Assembly: GCF_016236915.1 (NCBI RefSeq)
Contig: NZ_JAEHOK010000004.1
Location: forward strand, 124,001-188,000
Length of the DNA stretch: 64,000 nucleotides
Reading direction: 5' to 3'
Source of the DNA: Salegentibacter maritimus
GTDB lineage: Bacteria; Bacteroidota; Bacteroidia; Flavobacteriales; Flavobacteriaceae
Shown: one piece after another, positions 27,000 to 35,817 of the stretch
How positions within the stretch are numbered: position 1 is the first letter of the stretch
How the letters are laid out: the number at the start of each line of letters is the position of its first letter
The notes under the pieces: generated by a model
Database searches by the model: none
Told to the model about the DNA's origin: nothing
What the model saw: the letters and a program-made list of their open reading frames with translations, nothing else
Position numbers and translations under genes: made by a program

Positions 27000-28907
27000 T
27001 TAATTACTAACTAAAACTGCTTTTTGATTGGTATAAGATTTAATTTGGTTCATAAACTCCCTATACGAATTATACGCTGAACTTTTCCAGTTCCCCTCTT
27101 CCAAAATCAGTATTCTTTTTACATCTAGTTTGGTCTCATCTTCCTCTACAATACTGGTTTCCATAATTAGTTTACCGTATTCATTTTCGATGGTTATGGG
27201 CTCCGGAATTGACTCTACTTTAAACCCTGCCGGTAAGGTAAATTGAAAGTGATCTTTATAAGTCTTCCCCCTTTCAATTACCAATGGATGTTTACGAGAT
27301 TCATTTCTGGGTAAATTAAAAGTTTTTGCTTTTAAAAAATTAACAGGCACCAGTAATCGGTTACCAGCTTGCATAGCCAGTTTAGCCCCTTTAATCTTTA
27401 GCTTTTCGGTAAACACAATTGAATCCCTATCATTCTCAAAAGCAATTTTATCAAATTGTAATTCTCGTAGATGCCCCCAATTTTCCCGGTAGTATATTTT
27501 TTGATGATCATTTTTTAGACTTTCAATACTATAGATATCACCATACGGGATTCCGTGGTTTTTACGCGTAATTTCAGCTAAAAAACCACCAGATTCATCC
27601 AATTGAATTTCCACAAAACTTTCCCTAAGGTTGGCAGCAGTAGCATAATTTGGAGTACTTATTATCTCCCCACCATCTTCGGTTATTTTTAAAACCTTTC
27701 TATCATCGGTAAAATCGCCCAAATAGTTAAACGGATTAGTTTGACTGGTACACTCCAACCATATATCTTCTTCTGCCAAAGGCAAATTCAGGATTACATG
27801 ATTGCCCTGCATGGAGGCAAATTCAGGGTCTATATTATTTTTATCGCCGCCATAAACCACTGTATAGTACGAAGGTATTCCCTGCGATTCTAAAAGAGCC
27901 TTGGTGTAATTAGTTAAGGCTTTACAGTCGCCGTAGCCCAATTCATCCACCTCTTTGGCAAGCATTGGCTCCCAGCCGCCAATTCCCAATTGTACACTTA
28001 TATACCGTGTATTTTCCTGAACATAATTATAGATAATCTCTGCTTTTTCCCTGTTAGAAACTGCATTTGAAGTCAACTCATTAAGTTTTAAAATAGTTTC
28101 CCGCGGAAGTTCCATTTTCTCCTTCAATAAATACTCATACTGCCATTTACCTAATTCTTTCCAATTAGAAGCTTTTCCTTCTACCCCAACCAGTGCAAAT
28201 TCATTTAAAGCAACTAACACCCTGGGGGCATAAGTTGAAAGATTAGGACTAAAAACTTCACTTTTTACTGCAGAAATATTCCTCACCTCATAATTTAAAC
28301 CTGCACCAGTATTTTGTTTTTTAAGCTCTAAGCCTTCCAGGTTTCTTTCTTCAAACCTAAAGGGAATAGCATTTGGGTTAATTAATTTATAAGAAGATTT
28401 TTCTACGCTTAAATTATAGTTCTCCAGGGGATTCCATGACTGAATAAATATTGTGGAGTTTGTTTCTATCTCACTTTCGTAAGCAATTGTTATTGGATAA
28501 TCTTTAATAGTATAGCTTAAGTAACTTAATCTATTATCGCTATAAAGCGTATTAGAACCTATAAGGCTACGATCCTGAAAATCTCTTTTCTTTATTTTCT
28601 CTATCTCTTTCCCCTTACTATTGTAAACAATAGCCTCCTGAGATTTTATCTTACTGTGGTCATCGTAAAAATCATAGGCACCTATGTGTTGCTCACCATA
28701 TTCGTTGAACACGGTTACCACACGTTTTGTTTTAACCCTCATCTTATCTTTAGAAAGAACTGAGATTTCTATAGATTGATTTCGTACTACAGAATTGGCA
28801 TTGGATAGTAAATTTGGCTCAATGGAAGATATGGCATAGTCCTGACCAAAAATCAAGGAAGGAACTATTTGAATAACTACAAATAGAAACAATAAAATTT
28901 TGCGCAT
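27000..28907 (-). CDS. DUF3857/transglutaminase-like secreted protein, copy 2
   Basis: A 635-aa relative of the downstream gene with a signal peptide ending LIFGQ. This copy keeps the canonical transglutaminase core GYGDCKALTNYTKALLESQGI, with the catalytic Cys followed later by a conserved His (about residue 373, QGNHVIL). It may therefore be an active papain-like amidase or transglutaminase while its neighbour may not. Envelope remodelling is a possible role but is not shown. Confidence 0.77.
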   Translation of the reverse strand: MRKILLFLFVVIQIVPSLIFGQDYAISSIEPNLLSNANSVVRNQSIEISVLSKDKMRVKTKRVVTVFNEYGEQHIGAYDFYDDHSKIKSQEAIVYNSKGKEIEKIKKRDFQDRSLIGSNTLYSDNRLSYLSYTIKDYPITIAYESEIETNSTIFIQSWNPLENYNLSVEKSSYKLINPNAIPFRFEERNLEGLELKKQNTGAGLNYEVRNISAVKSEVFSPNLSTYAPRVLVALNEFALVGVEGKASNWKELGKWQYEYLLKEKMELPRETILKLNELTSNAVSNREKAEIIYNYVQENTRYISVQLGIGGWEPMLAKEVDELGYGDCKALTNYTKALLESQGIPSYYTVVYGGDKNNIDPEFASMQGNHVILNLPLAEEDIWLECTSQTNPFNYLGDFTDDRKVLKITEDGGEIISTPNYATAANLRESFVEIQLDESGGFLAEITRKNHGIPYGDIYSIESLKNDHQKIYYRENWGHLRELQFDKIAFENDRDSIVFTEKLKIKGAKLAMQAGNRLLVPVNFLKAKTFNLPRNESRKHPLVIERGKTYKDHFQFTLPAGFKVESIPEPITIENEYGKLIMETSIVEEDETKLDVKRILILEEGNWKSSAYNSYREFMNQIKSYTNQKAVLVSN

Positions 28908-28959
28908 TTATCGAATGTGATGAATAATAAATCCGCAAGATATAAATTTTTAACTAATT

Positions 28960-29412
28960 TTAACTTTTATTTTTAGAATCCACTATTATCGTAACCGGGC
29001 CGTCGTTAATTAACTCTACCTTCATATCGGCACCAAACTCTCCACTCCCAACCGGTTTCCCTAAACTTTCTTCCAGTTTTTTAATGAATTTCTCATATAG
29101 CGGTACAGCAATATCGGGTTTTGCAGCTTTTATAAAACTGGGCCTATTACCCTTTTTAGTAGAAGCGTGCAGGGTAAACTGGCTTACCACAATAGCATCA
29201 CCATCTACATCTAATAAAGACAGGTTCATAGCTTCATTTTCGTCATTAAAAATGCGCATTTTTACTATTTTATTACAAAGCCAATCTATATCTTCCTGAG
29301 TGTCTTCAGCCTCAATTCCCAGTAAAATTAGAAGTCCCTTCTGCATTACTGCATTAATCTCATGGTTAATTTGCACCGAAGCTTTTGAAACTCTTTGTAA
29401 TACTACTCTCAT
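28960..29412 (-). CDS. dtd: D-aminoacyl-tRNA deacylase
   Basis: A 150-aa DTD-fold enzyme that hydrolyses D-aminoacyl- and mischarged glycyl-tRNA. Diagnostic motifs are MRVVLQRVSKASV at the start, SQFTLHAS in the middle and the Gly-Pro block NDGPVTIIVDSK at the end. It overlaps rsgA by 4 bases (ATGA), so the two are translationally coupled. Confidence 0.95.
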   Translation of the reverse strand: MRVVLQRVSKASVQINHEINAVMQKGLLILLGIEAEDTQEDIDWLCNKIVKMRIFNDENEAMNLSLLDVDGDAIVVSQFTLHASTKKGNRPSFIKAAKPDIAVPLYEKFIKKLEESLGKPVGSGEFGADMKVELINDGPVTIIVDSKNKS

Positions 29413-30359
29413 TTTTTTGGATAAATATCTGTTCTATAATTGTCTTCCTCGTCTTCCATAATCTGCAAATAACTTTTATAGCGGCTCCAGGCAATCTCTC
29501 CATCTTCAAGAGCATCCTTTACCGCACATTTTGGCTCTTCCAGATGTAGACAATTATGAAATTTACAATCTTGTTTAAGTTTAAAAAATTCAGGGAAATA
29601 ATCTCCCAGTTCTTCTCGTTCAATTTCCACCACTCCAAAGCCTTTAATTCCCGGTGTATCAATAATTCTGGCATCAAAACCAAGATCAAACATTTCAGCA
29701 AAAGTAGTGGTATGCTGTCCTTGTTTATGTTGTTCTGAAATCTCTGAGGTTTTTAAATTTAAACCGGGCTCTATAGCATTCACCAAAGTAGATTTACCAG
29801 TACCACTGTGGCCTGCAAACATACTGGTCTTACCGGTCATCATCTCTTTTACCTTGTCTACATTTTTACCTGTTTTAGCTGAAACACCTATACAATCGTA
29901 ACCGGCACTTCTGTAAATTGCCGCAAGATATTTCACTTCTACAAGTTCATCTTCATTATAAGTATCTACCTTATTAAAAAGCAATACGGCTTTTACCTGA
30001 TAGGCTTCGGCAGTCACCAAAAACCGATCTATAAACGTGGTAAGGGTAGGCGGGTTATTTAAGGTAATTAATAAAAAAACCTGATCTATATTGGCTGCAA
30101 TTATATGAGTTTGCTTAGAAAGGTTAACAGATTTTCGAATAATATAATTTTGCCGTTCCTCAATCTCTTTAATCACGCCCTGTGCCTTGCTTTCTTTATC
30201 TTCAACATCAAACTGCACACGGTCTCCCACAGCAACCGGGTTGGTACTTTTAATACCTTTAATTCTAAATTTTCCTTTAATACGGCAATCGTAAAACTTT
30301 CCAGCTTCACTTTTCACCTGGTACCAGCTTCCGGTAGATTTATAAACGGTTCCTATCAT
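29409..30359 (-). CDS. rsgA: Small ribosomal subunit biogenesis GTPase RsgA
   Basis: A 316-aa circularly permuted GTPase that matures the 30S subunit. Order: OB fold (about 1-70), G4 NKVD near residue 127, then the P-loop GHSGTGKST (about 184) and G3 DTPG (about 238). A C-terminal zinc motif C-x4-C-x-H-x5-C lies in CKFHNCLHLEEPKC. It overlaps the dtd start by 4 bases. Upstream is a 126-base inverted-repeat element separating it from the aromatic operon. Confidence 0.95.
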   Translation of the reverse strand: MIGTVYKSTGSWYQVKSEAGKFYDCRIKGKFRIKGIKSTNPVAVGDRVQFDVEDKESKAQGVIKEIEERQNYIIRKSVNLSKQTHIIAANIDQVFLLITLNNPPTLTTFIDRFLVTAEAYQVKAVLLFNKVDTYNEDELVEVKYLAAIYRSAGYDCIGVSAKTGKNVDKVKEMMTGKTSMFAGHSGTGKSTLVNAIEPGLNLKTSEISEQHKQGQHTTTFAEMFDLGFDARIIDTPGIKGFGVVEIEREELGDYFPEFFKLKQDCKFHNCLHLEEPKCAVKDALEDGEIAWSRYKSYLQIMEDEEDNYRTDIYPKK

Positions 30360-30376
30360 TCACATTATGGTTTTTT

Positions 30377-30502
30377 AAGTGGCTGTTTGAAAATTCTAAT
30401 TTTCGTCAGGCTGAACTTGCTTCAGCTTCTAATATCTTAACAATTTAGATCCTGAAACAACTTCAGGATGACGTCCATAAGTCAACCTTCAAACAGCCAC
30501 TT
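30377..30502. repeat. MITE/REP-like inverted-repeat element
   Basis: A 126-base unit bounded by a 15-bp perfect inverted repeat: AAGTGGCTGTTTGAA (30377-30391) and TTCAAACAGCCACTT (30488-30502). Inside are two smaller hairpins, CTGAA-CTTGC-TTCAG and CCTGAA-ACAAC-TTCAGG, flanked by CGTCA and TGACG. The nested symmetry resembles the dispersed palindromic repeats seen between operons in Flavobacteriaceae. It has no coding capacity. It may also terminate the aroF or the opposite-strand transcript. Confidence 0.65.
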
Positions 30503-30567
30503 TGCTAAAATAGCAAAAGCAGTTTTTACTATTTGCTTTTAAACCAAAAATCATGGAAAACAAGATT

Positions 30568-31650
30568 CTAAGATTTCATGATTTTCTCCTGGTGATTAAT
30601 AGATTCCTGGTGAACAGCTTTAAATAACCTTAAGATAAATTCTTCGCTCAAACCGTGCTGCTCTCCTTCAAGCACCATTTTTCCAAGAATTTCATTCCAT
30701 CTTTTGGTTTGTAATACAGAAACGTTTTGGGCTTTTTTAACCTGGCCAATTTCATCAGAAATTTTCATTCTTTTTGAAAGCAGTTCAATTAACTGGTTAT
30801 CGGCCACATCAATTTTAGCTCTTAAAGTGCCTAGTTTATTTTGAAACTCTTCACTTTCAGAAATTTCTTTTCTAATCTGCAAGTCTTTCATAATTTGAAT
30901 AAGTGTTGCAGGGGTAATTTGTTGTGCAGCATCACTCCAGGCATCGTCTGGCGTATGGTGGGTTTCAACCATAATTCCGTCGTAATTAAGATCAAGTGCC
31001 GTTTGGCAAAGATCAAAAATAATATCTCTACGTCCTGCAATATGCGAAGGGTCTAAAATTAACGGTAGATCTGGAAATTTATTCTGAAGTTCAATTGCTA
31101 TTTGCCATTCCGGGTTATTTCTATATTTGGTTTTTTCGTAAGCTGAAAAACCACGGTGAATAACTCCTAAATTCTTAATGTCCTGGGTATACAATCTTTC
31201 AACTGCTCCCAACCAAAGAGAAAGGTCTGGGTTTACAGGGTTTTTCACCAATACGGTTTTATCGGTGCCTTTTAGGGCTTCAGCAATTTCCTGTACAATA
31301 AAAGGAGAAACCGTGGTTCTTGCGCCTATCCAAAGAATATCTACATCATTTTCTAAAGCAAGATCTACATGATGCGGGTTTGCTACCTCAGTTGAAGTTA
31401 ACATGCCGGTTTCTTCCTTTGCTTTTTTCAACCATTTTAAGCCTAAAGCTCCCACACCTTCAAAGTTTCCCGGTCTGGTTCTGGGCTTCCATATTCCGGC
31501 ACGTAATACGGTAGCATCAGTATCTTTTAATTGGTGTGCGATGTTTAAAACCTGCTCTTCGGTCTCTGCACTACAGGGTCCTGCAATTACTAACGGATGT
31601 TCTAATCCGAAAGCGTCTAGCCAGCCTCTTAATTCTTTCTTGTTTTCCAT
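30568..31650 (-). CDS. aroF: Bifunctional DAHP synthase / chorismate mutase
   Basis: A 360-aa fusion. Residues about 1-260 form a KDO8P-type DAHP synthase with AGPCSAET near residue 20 and DPSHIAGRRDII near 200. Residues about 268-355 form an AroQ chorismate mutase (KLGTLRAKIDVADNQLIELLSKRM). It catalyses the first step of the shikimate pathway and chorismate to prephenate; the fusion lets prephenate-pathway flux be sensed. It is the last gene of the pheA-aminotransferase-tyrA-aroF operon, 24 bases after tyrA. Control is probably by the upstream aromatic leader attenuator. Confidence 0.93.
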   Translation of the reverse strand: MENKKELRGWLDAFGLEHPLVIAGPCSAETEEQVLNIAHQLKDTDATVLRAGIWKPRTRPGNFEGVGALGLKWLKKAKEETGMLTSTEVANPHHVDLALENDVDILWIGARTTVSPFIVQEIAEALKGTDKTVLVKNPVNPDLSLWLGAVERLYTQDIKNLGVIHRGFSAYEKTKYRNNPEWQIAIELQNKFPDLPLILDPSHIAGRRDIIFDLCQTALDLNYDGIMVETHHTPDDAWSDAAQQITPATLIQIMKDLQIRKEISESEEFQNKLGTLRAKIDVADNQLIELLSKRMKISDEIGQVKKAQNVSVLQTKRWNEILGKMVLEGEQHGLSEEFILRLFKAVHQESINHQEKIMKS

Positions 31651-31674
31651 AATTTAAAATTTAGTTATGATTTA

Positions 31675-32523
31675 TTAGTTTATTCCGTTTAAAATTGATT
31701 TAATATGATTGGTGCGTTGCATCTCGTTATACACCTCCTGAAAATCATCATTTTCAAGCAAATCCTTAAAATGTGTAAGATTATTGATATACTCGGTTAA
31801 AGTCTCCAGAACATTGCTTTTATTTTCCCTGAATATGGGCGACCACATTGCGGGGGAACTTTTTGCCAGTCTTACCGTAGAGGCAAATCCGCTACCCGCC
31901 AAATCAAATATATCCCGCTCATTACGTTCTTTTTCCAATACTGTTTTACCCAACATAAATGAACTTATGTGCGATAAATGTGAAACATAAGCTATATGCC
32001 TATCGTGAGACACAGGATCCATGTACCTAATGCGCATTCCCAATTTCTGAAAAATATCGAGTGCCCGTTCCTGAAGCTTAAAAGCTGTTTTCTCTACCTC
32101 GCATATAATATTGGTCTTTTTTCTGTAAAGATTAGCAATTGCTGCCTCCGGGCCAGAAAATTCTGTACCCGCAATAGGGTGAGCTGCCAAAAAATTCCTC
32201 CTATTCTTATGATTGGCAATTTCCTTACAAAGCCCTGCTTTAGTAGAACCTGCATCAAAAACCAGGGTATTATCACCCACTAAATCCAAAACCCGGCTTA
32301 CTACTTTAGTAGCAGCATCTACCGGCACTGCTACCAAAACTACATCGGCTTGCGGCGTATCTTCTATTTTTGCAATATGATCTATAATCCCAAGGGTTTT
32401 CGCCTTTTTAAGGTTTTTGGCATCGGCGTCACTACCATAAATTTCGGCTTCTGGAAAAGCCGATTTAATATCTATGGCAAACGAACCGCCTATAAGGCCT
32501 ATTCCTATAATTTGAACCTTCAT
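31675..32523 (-). CDS. tyrA: Prephenate dehydrogenase
   Basis: A 282-aa NAD(P)-dependent enzyme that makes 4-hydroxyphenylpyruvate for tyrosine. The N-terminus MKVQIIGIGLIGGSFA holds the GxGxxG dinucleotide motif. AAHPIAGTEFSGPEAA and HIAYVSHLSHISSF are the family's substrate-site blocks. The ATG overlaps the aminotransferase stop codon (ATGA); the frame is open further upstream but only from a TTG. No ACT or mutase domain is attached. Confidence 0.93.
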   Translation of the reverse strand: MKVQIIGIGLIGGSFAIDIKSAFPEAEIYGSDADAKNLKKAKTLGIIDHIAKIEDTPQADVVLVAVPVDAATKVVSRVLDLVGDNTLVFDAGSTKAGLCKEIANHKNRRNFLAAHPIAGTEFSGPEAAIANLYRKKTNIICEVEKTAFKLQERALDIFQKLGMRIRYMDPVSHDRHIAYVSHLSHISSFMLGKTVLEKERNERDIFDLAGSGFASTVRLAKSSPAMWSPIFRENKSNVLETLTEYINNLTHFKDLLENDDFQEVYNEMQRTNHIKSILNGIN

Positions 32524-33668
32524 TGTTTTATCCTTTTTATAGCGCGTTCTATATTTTCTTCGGAAGCACAAAGGGAAAACCTAATATAGGCTTCGCCATT
32601 ACTACCAAAAATAAAACCCGGTGCAGTAAAAATGTGGTATTTATTTAGCAGAAAATCTACAAAAGATTCGGCGTTTGTTCCCTTCGGAACCTTTGCCCAA
32701 ACAAACATTCCTGTTTGATCTTTTTCGGGTTCACACTCTAAAGCTTCCGCCAGCTCCAAAACTTTTTCTTTCCGACTTTGATAAATTTTATTCTGTTCAG
32801 AAAACCAATCTTTATTTAAGCGTAAAGCTGCTGCTGCACCGGCCTGAAGCGGATAAAACATACCGCTATCCATATTGGTTTTAACTTTTAAAACTGTATT
32901 CAAATTTCTTTCGCTGCCACAAAGCATTCCTATTCGCCAGCCAGCCATGTTAAAAGTCTTGCTCAACGAATTAAGCTCTAAAACCACTTCCCTGGCCCCT
33001 TCAGCTTCTAAAATACTTTTTGGGTGCTCGTTTAAGATAAAACTATAAGGATTGTCGTTTACAATTAAAATATTATGGGTTTTAGCAAAAGTTACAAGTT
33101 CTTCAAATAAACTTTCGTTTGCAGAAGCACCGGTAGGCATATGCGGATAGTTAACCCACATTAATTTTACTTTGCTCAAATCTTTTTTGGCCAGTTCTTC
33201 CAAATTTGGCAACCAGTTTCCTTCAGCATTCAAATTGTAGTAAACCGCTTTGGCGCCTACCAGTTCGGTAACCGAGGAATAGGTTGGATACCCAGGGTTT
33301 GGAATAAGTACTTCATCGCCCTCGTTTAAAAAGGCCAGGGAGATATGGGTAATTCCCTCTTTACTTCCCATAAGCGGAAGGATCTCAGTTTCGGCATCAA
33401 GTGAAACCTGGTAATAATTTTGATAAAATTCAGCTATGGCATTTCTAAAATCGGCGGTACCTTTATAAGGCTGATATTGATGTGCACCGGTATTTACCAG
33501 TGCCTCATTTAAAGCCGAAATCACCTGTTGGGGTGGTGCCAAATCTGGACTGCCAATACCCAGGTTAATAATATCTTTCCCGGCAGCCGCCATAGCACGC
33601 ACCTCTCTTAACTTTGAAGAAAAGTAGTACTCCTTTACACTATCTAATCTCTTGGCCTGCTCTATCAT
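32520..33668 (-). CDS. Aromatic-pathway class I/II aminotransferase
   Basis: A 382-aa fold-type I PLP enzyme. The PLP lysine is Lys237 in LNSLSKTFNMAGWRIG; NPGYPTY and NDNPYSF are substrate and cofactor blocks. Its place between pheA and tyrA, overlapping both by one to four bases, indicates that it transaminates phenylpyruvate, 4-hydroxyphenylpyruvate or prephenate. Sequence alone also allows an LL-diaminopimelate- or alanine-type specificity, so the substrate rests on context. Confidence 0.85.
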   Translation of the reverse strand: MIEQAKRLDSVKEYYFSSKLREVRAMAAAGKDIINLGIGSPDLAPPQQVISALNEALVNTGAHQYQPYKGTADFRNAIAEFYQNYYQVSLDAETEILPLMGSKEGITHISLAFLNEGDEVLIPNPGYPTYSSVTELVGAKAVYYNLNAEGNWLPNLEELAKKDLSKVKLMWVNYPHMPTGASANESLFEELVTFAKTHNILIVNDNPYSFILNEHPKSILEAEGAREVVLELNSLSKTFNMAGWRIGMLCGSERNLNTVLKVKTNMDSGMFYPLQAGAAAALRLNKDWFSEQNKIYQSRKEKVLELAEALECEPEKDQTGMFVWAKVPKGTNAESFVDFLLNKYHIFTAPGFIFGSNGEAYIRFSLCASEENIERAIKRIKQ

Positions 33669-34492
33669 TACAAACTATTTTTGTAGGTTCCTAAAATTGT
33701 TAATCGCTCGGTCATCACTTCCAAAATATCCATAGCTTTTTTAAATTCTATATAATCTTCAAAGATTACATCTATAAAAAATGAATATTTCCAGGGAAAT
33801 TCTATAATAGGCATACTCTGGATCTTGGTCATATCCAGATTAAAATCCCTTAAAATATTTAGTACCGAAACCAGGCTGCCTCGTTTACTTTCCAATTCAA
33901 ATTTTAAAGATGCTTTATCTATTTTATCGCCATTAGGCTCTTTCTTTTTTGTGCTTAAAATCAAAAAACGCGTTGCATTGCTTTTTTTGGTATGAATACT
34001 TTCAGCCAAAATATCCAACCCAAACAACCGGGCTGCTGCCTTACTGGCTACCGCAGCGACTTTTGTGCTTCCCTTTTCTGAGATTCTTCGTGCCACTTCA
34101 GCAGTATCTGCATCTTCAATAAGTTTAATATGCGGATACTTTTTAAAAAATTCCTTACACTGTAAAAGTGCCATGGGATGTGAATAGACTTTTTTAATAT
34201 TCTCTATTTTTTGTCCCGGCATTGCCATAAAATTCATGTCTATGGGAATATAATGCTCGCCAACTACTTTTAAGTTATTTTCATCTATAAGTGCATAATT
34301 TGGTAAAATTGAACCCGCAATAGAATTTTCTATGGCCATTACTCCCTCTTTAGCTACACCGGTCACCAGGCTTTTAGTAAGTTCTGCAAAAGACATACAT
34401 TCTAAAACATCAACCTCTTTATGGTAATATTCCTGGGCTACCAAATGGTGGAATGAGCCCTGCACTCCCTGTATTGCGATAATTTTATCCAT
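33668..34492 (-). CDS. pheA: Prephenate dehydratase with ACT domain
   Basis: A 274-aa monofunctional enzyme converting prephenate to phenylpyruvate. The catalytic domain spans about residues 1-180 (IQGVQGSFHHLVAQEYY, AIENSIAGSILPNY, and SNATRFLIL with the Thr-Arg-Phe motif). An ACT domain covers about 195-270. The ACT motifs that bind Phe in well-studied PheA (GALxxxL and ESRP) read GSLVSVL and QSMP here, so feedback inhibition may be altered. It is the first structural gene behind the aromatic leader peptide and terminator. Confidence 0.93.
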   Translation of the reverse strand: MDKIIAIQGVQGSFHHLVAQEYYHKEVDVLECMSFAELTKSLVTGVAKEGVMAIENSIAGSILPNYALIDENNLKVVGEHYIPIDMNFMAMPGQKIENIKKVYSHPMALLQCKEFFKKYPHIKLIEDADTAEVARRISEKGSTKVAAVASKAAARLFGLDILAESIHTKKSNATRFLILSTKKKEPNGDKIDKASLKFELESKRGSLVSVLNILRDFNLDMTKIQSMPIIEFPWKYSFFIDVIFEDYIEFKKAMDILEVMTERLTILGTYKNSL

Positions 34493-34521
34493 TAATCTTT
34501 AATTAAATCTCAAAATTGTGT

Positions 34522-34550
34522 AAAAAAAAAGCCCCGATATTTATCGGGAC
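34522..34550 (-). terminator. Attenuator terminator of the aromatic operon
   Basis: On the minus strand GUCCCGAU and AUCGGGGC (34550 to 34531) form an 8-bp stem with one G-U pair and a 4-base loop. A run of nine U follows (34530-34522). It lies between the leader peptide stop and pheA, only about 30 bases from the pheA start. CGGGA within the leader coding region can pair with UCCCG of the 5' arm, giving an alternative antiterminator. Confidence 0.8.
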
Positions 34551-34574
34551 TTTTTTATATAATTTCTTACTTAA

Positions 34575-34652
34575 CTACATAGCATTCCCGTTCCTATCTC
34601 TGAAATAGAAATAAAAAAAATAAAATGCGTTCCAGTTAAATGCGTGATTCAT
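34575..34652 (-). CDS. Phe/Tyr-rich leader peptide (pheL-like)
   Basis: A 25-codon reading frame ending in TAG. It holds six Phe, three Tyr and one Trp; residues 9-17 read AFYFFYFYF, so eight aromatic codons fall in a nine-codon block. This composition directly upstream of an intrinsic terminator and of pheA is the hallmark of ribosome-mediated attenuation. Stalling at Phe/Tyr codons when charged tRNA is scarce would free the downstream CGGGA segment to disrupt the terminator. The frame is too short for ordinary gene finding. The coding and hairpin features are seen; regulation is inferred from the known pheA/trp leader mechanism. Confidence 0.85.
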   Translation of the reverse strand: MNHAFNWNAFYFFYFYFRDRNGNAM

Positions 34653-34670
34653 TGTTTCTTTGTTATGCGG

Positions 34671-34701
34671 CTAAAGTAGAATATAATTCTTTAACGAAAA
34701 A
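34671..34701 (-). promoter_or_regulatory. Candidate promoter of the aromatic operon
   Basis: TTTT (34701-34698) lies 19 bases upstream of TACTTTAG (34678-34671) on the minus strand. Each box has one mismatch to the Bacteroidota TTTG-N19-TAnnTTTG consensus. The transcript would start about 10-15 bases before the leader peptide ATG. Confidence 0.4.
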
Positions 34702-34889
34702 TCTTTTCTCAGGTTTTTTTTAAGTTTACAAAGCTTTTTATAGACTTAATTTTTTTTCCACAAATAAATCGAAAGATTTGCAATAAGACTTTGATAAGAT
34801 TACCTGCAATTCCGAAATCTACAAAGCCCTTTATAGGTTATCACAAGCGGCAGACTAATTTTGACTGTTTTAGGTGATTTAAAAATCCT

Positions 34890-34897
34890 TACTTTTG
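34890..34897 (+). promoter_or_regulatory. -7 promoter box of gldA
   Basis: TACTTTTG matches TAnnTTTG exactly; a weak TTTT -33 element lies 18 bases upstream. The predicted transcription start falls just before the ATG at 34912. That supports the shorter GldA start over the upstream in-frame TTG at 34861. Confidence 0.5.
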
Positions 34898-34911
34898 GAA
34901 AAAAGCTTGTT

Positions 34912-35817
34912 ATGTCTATTCATGTTCAGGAAATCTCAAAGTATTATAACGAACAAAAAGCGCTGGATGCTGTTTCTTTTAAGCTGAATAAAGGAGAAAT
35001 TGTTGGTTTTTTGGGCCCCAACGGCGCCGGAAAATCTACTTTAATGAAAATCTTAACCGGTTATTTAAGCCCATCGGCAGGCACGGCTAAAATAAATGGA
35101 ATTTCCCTTGAAGACGATTTACATAAAATTCAGCAGCAAATAGGCTACCTCCCCGAACATAATCCTTTATATACAGAAATGTATGTGCGGGAATACTTAG
35201 AATTTAATGCCAGAATCTACAAGATAAATAAATCCCGAATTGAAAAAGTGATTGAACTTACCGGGCTAAAACCGGAAGCCAATAAAAAGATAGCACAGCT
35301 CTCTAAAGGATACAGACAACGGGTTGGCCTGGCAACAGCTTTGCTACACGATCCCCAGGTTTTAATCCTGGACGAACCAACTACAGGTCTAGACCCTAAC
35401 CAATTAGTAGAAATTAGAACACTTATTAAACAAATTGGAAAAGAAAAAACAGGCAAAACCATATTTCTATCTACTCACATTATGCAGGAAGTAGAAGCTG
35501 TTTGCGACCGTGTAATTATTATTAACAAAGGTGAAGTGGTAGCCGATAAAAACTTAAAAGACTTACGGGAAGAAAATGAACAGGTTATTTTCGTAGAGTT
35601 TGATTACCGGATAGAAAACATTGCATTACAAAGACTACCCCATCTAAAGTCTGCAAAAAACGTAGGCGGATTTGCCCACGAACTTACATTTGATACTAAA
35701 AAAGACATGCGCCCGGCTGTATTTGATTTTGCATACAATAATGGGTTAAAAACATTGCAGTTAAATCAAAAGACAAAAAACTTAGAAAGCTTATTTGCTG
35801 AACTTACTCAAAAATAA
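34912..35817 (+). CDS. gldA: Gliding motility-type ABC transporter ATP-binding protein GldA
   Basis: A 301-aa ABC ATPase. Walker A is GPNGAGKST near residue 37, the signature LSKGYRQR near 136, and Walker B LILDEPTTGLDP near 156. The C-terminal DUF4162-like domain and overall length match GldA of Flavobacteriia, where GldA works with the permease GldF and the lipoprotein GldG. Those partners are not adjacent, so the gliding assignment is by homology. The 3' end overlaps the convergent DUF2807 gene by 14 bases. Confidence 0.85.
   Translation: MSIHVQEISKYYNEQKALDAVSFKLNKGEIVGFLGPNGAGKSTLMKILTGYLSPSAGTAKINGISLEDDLHKIQQQIGYLPEHNPLYTEMYVREYLEFNARIYKINKSRIEKVIELTGLKPEANKKIAQLSKGYRQRVGLATALLHDPQVLILDEPTTGLDPNQLVEIRTLIKQIGKEKTGKTIFLSTHIMQEVEAVCDRVIIINKGEVVADKNLKDLREENEQVIFVEFDYRIENIALQRLPHLKSAKNVGGFAHELTFDTKKDMRPAVFDFAYNNGLKTLQLNQKTKNLESLFAELTQK

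Noticed and set aside
32523-32571. Longer TyrA start with a basic N-terminal tail
   Set aside because: The extra codons begin at TTG inside the aminotransferase gene and have no family counterpart.
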